A DNA stretch of 64,000 bases from Micromussa lordhowensis. Its lineage: Eukaryota > Cnidaria > Anthozoa > Scleractinia > Lobophylliidae. The notes below the pieces were generated by a model. That model made no database searches and was not told the DNA's origin. It saw nothing but the letters and a program-made list of their open reading frames with translations. The stretch spans positions 1,830,103 through 1,894,102 of the forward strand of contig OZ026607.1 in the NCBI GenBank assembly GCA_964020085.1, written 5' to 3'. This document shows positions 63,984-64,000 of the stretch, piece by piece. The position numbers were made by a program, and so were the translations under genes. How positions within the stretch are numbered: the stretch's first letter is position 1; each line of letters begins with the position of its first letter.

Positions 63984-64000
63984 CTAACAAATGAAATATG

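Larger units (their letters stand above)
57115..63614. other. 6.5-kb intron, CpG-poor
   Basis: The largest intron in the window. The exons on either side are contiguous in TRIO, so none is expected inside and none was seen. Besides the microsatellite and SINE at 57147-57515 it is AT-rich, low in CpG and shows no recognised feature. Confidence 0.6.

Overview
This is a eukaryotic genomic window, most likely from a cnidarian and probably a stony coral. The evidence is short exons with canonical GT-AG introns, an AT-rich background, many dispersed short palindromic elements and tRNA-derived SINEs of coral type, and an early-animal version of a large RhoGEF gene. There are no bacterial-style operons.

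Layout. On the + strand, 583-1719 holds an intronless seven-transmembrane gene resembling the PRRT3/PRRT4 family. Nearly everything from 63983 down to 4410 is one gene on the - strand: the TRIO/Kalirin orthologue. I could chain 56 exons by reading frame and splice site. They sum to 7833 bp, a multiple of three, giving 2610 residues plus a stop. The 5' end (SEC14 domain and first spectrin repeats) lies beyond the right edge. In protein order the window encodes the later spectrin repeats (63.98-44.6 kb), a linker (42.6 kb), DH1-PH1 (41.5-36.2 kb), a linker and SH3-1 (35.9-30.3 kb), a basic then strongly acidic linker (28.1-26.4 kb), DH2-PH2 (26.1-23.2 kb), a linker and SH3-2 (22.2-20.3 kb), a basic linker (20.0-16.8 kb), an Ig domain (15.2 kb), an Fn3 domain (11.9 kb), a Ser/Thr kinase (8.1-4.66 kb) and an 18-residue tail ending in a class I PDZ-ligand-like sequence (4.4 kb). 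The two genes converge on a shared poly(A) region near 2862-2884.

Introns carry most of the mobile DNA. The most notable is a 2431-bp element (12159-14589) with two 495-bp terminal inverted repeats and a perfect 8-bp target-site duplication. It carries a promoter-like segment and the helix-turn-helix half of an integrase-core-type gene but not the catalytic core, so it looks like a gene-capturing Mutator-like (Pack-MULE-like) element. Others include a 563-bp palindromic TTAA-flanked element inside a 110-bp repeat array, a foldback element split by a SINE, a family of about 245-bp TTAA elements, several SINEs and several minisatellites.

The gene itself shows traces of its history. The DH1-PH1 and DH2-PH2 cassettes share intron positions and exon lengths, and the spectrin region is built from a repeated pattern of phase-0 exons. 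Candidate alternative transcripts include an internal first exon just before DH1, a possible start just before SH3-1, and two tandem acceptor pairs.
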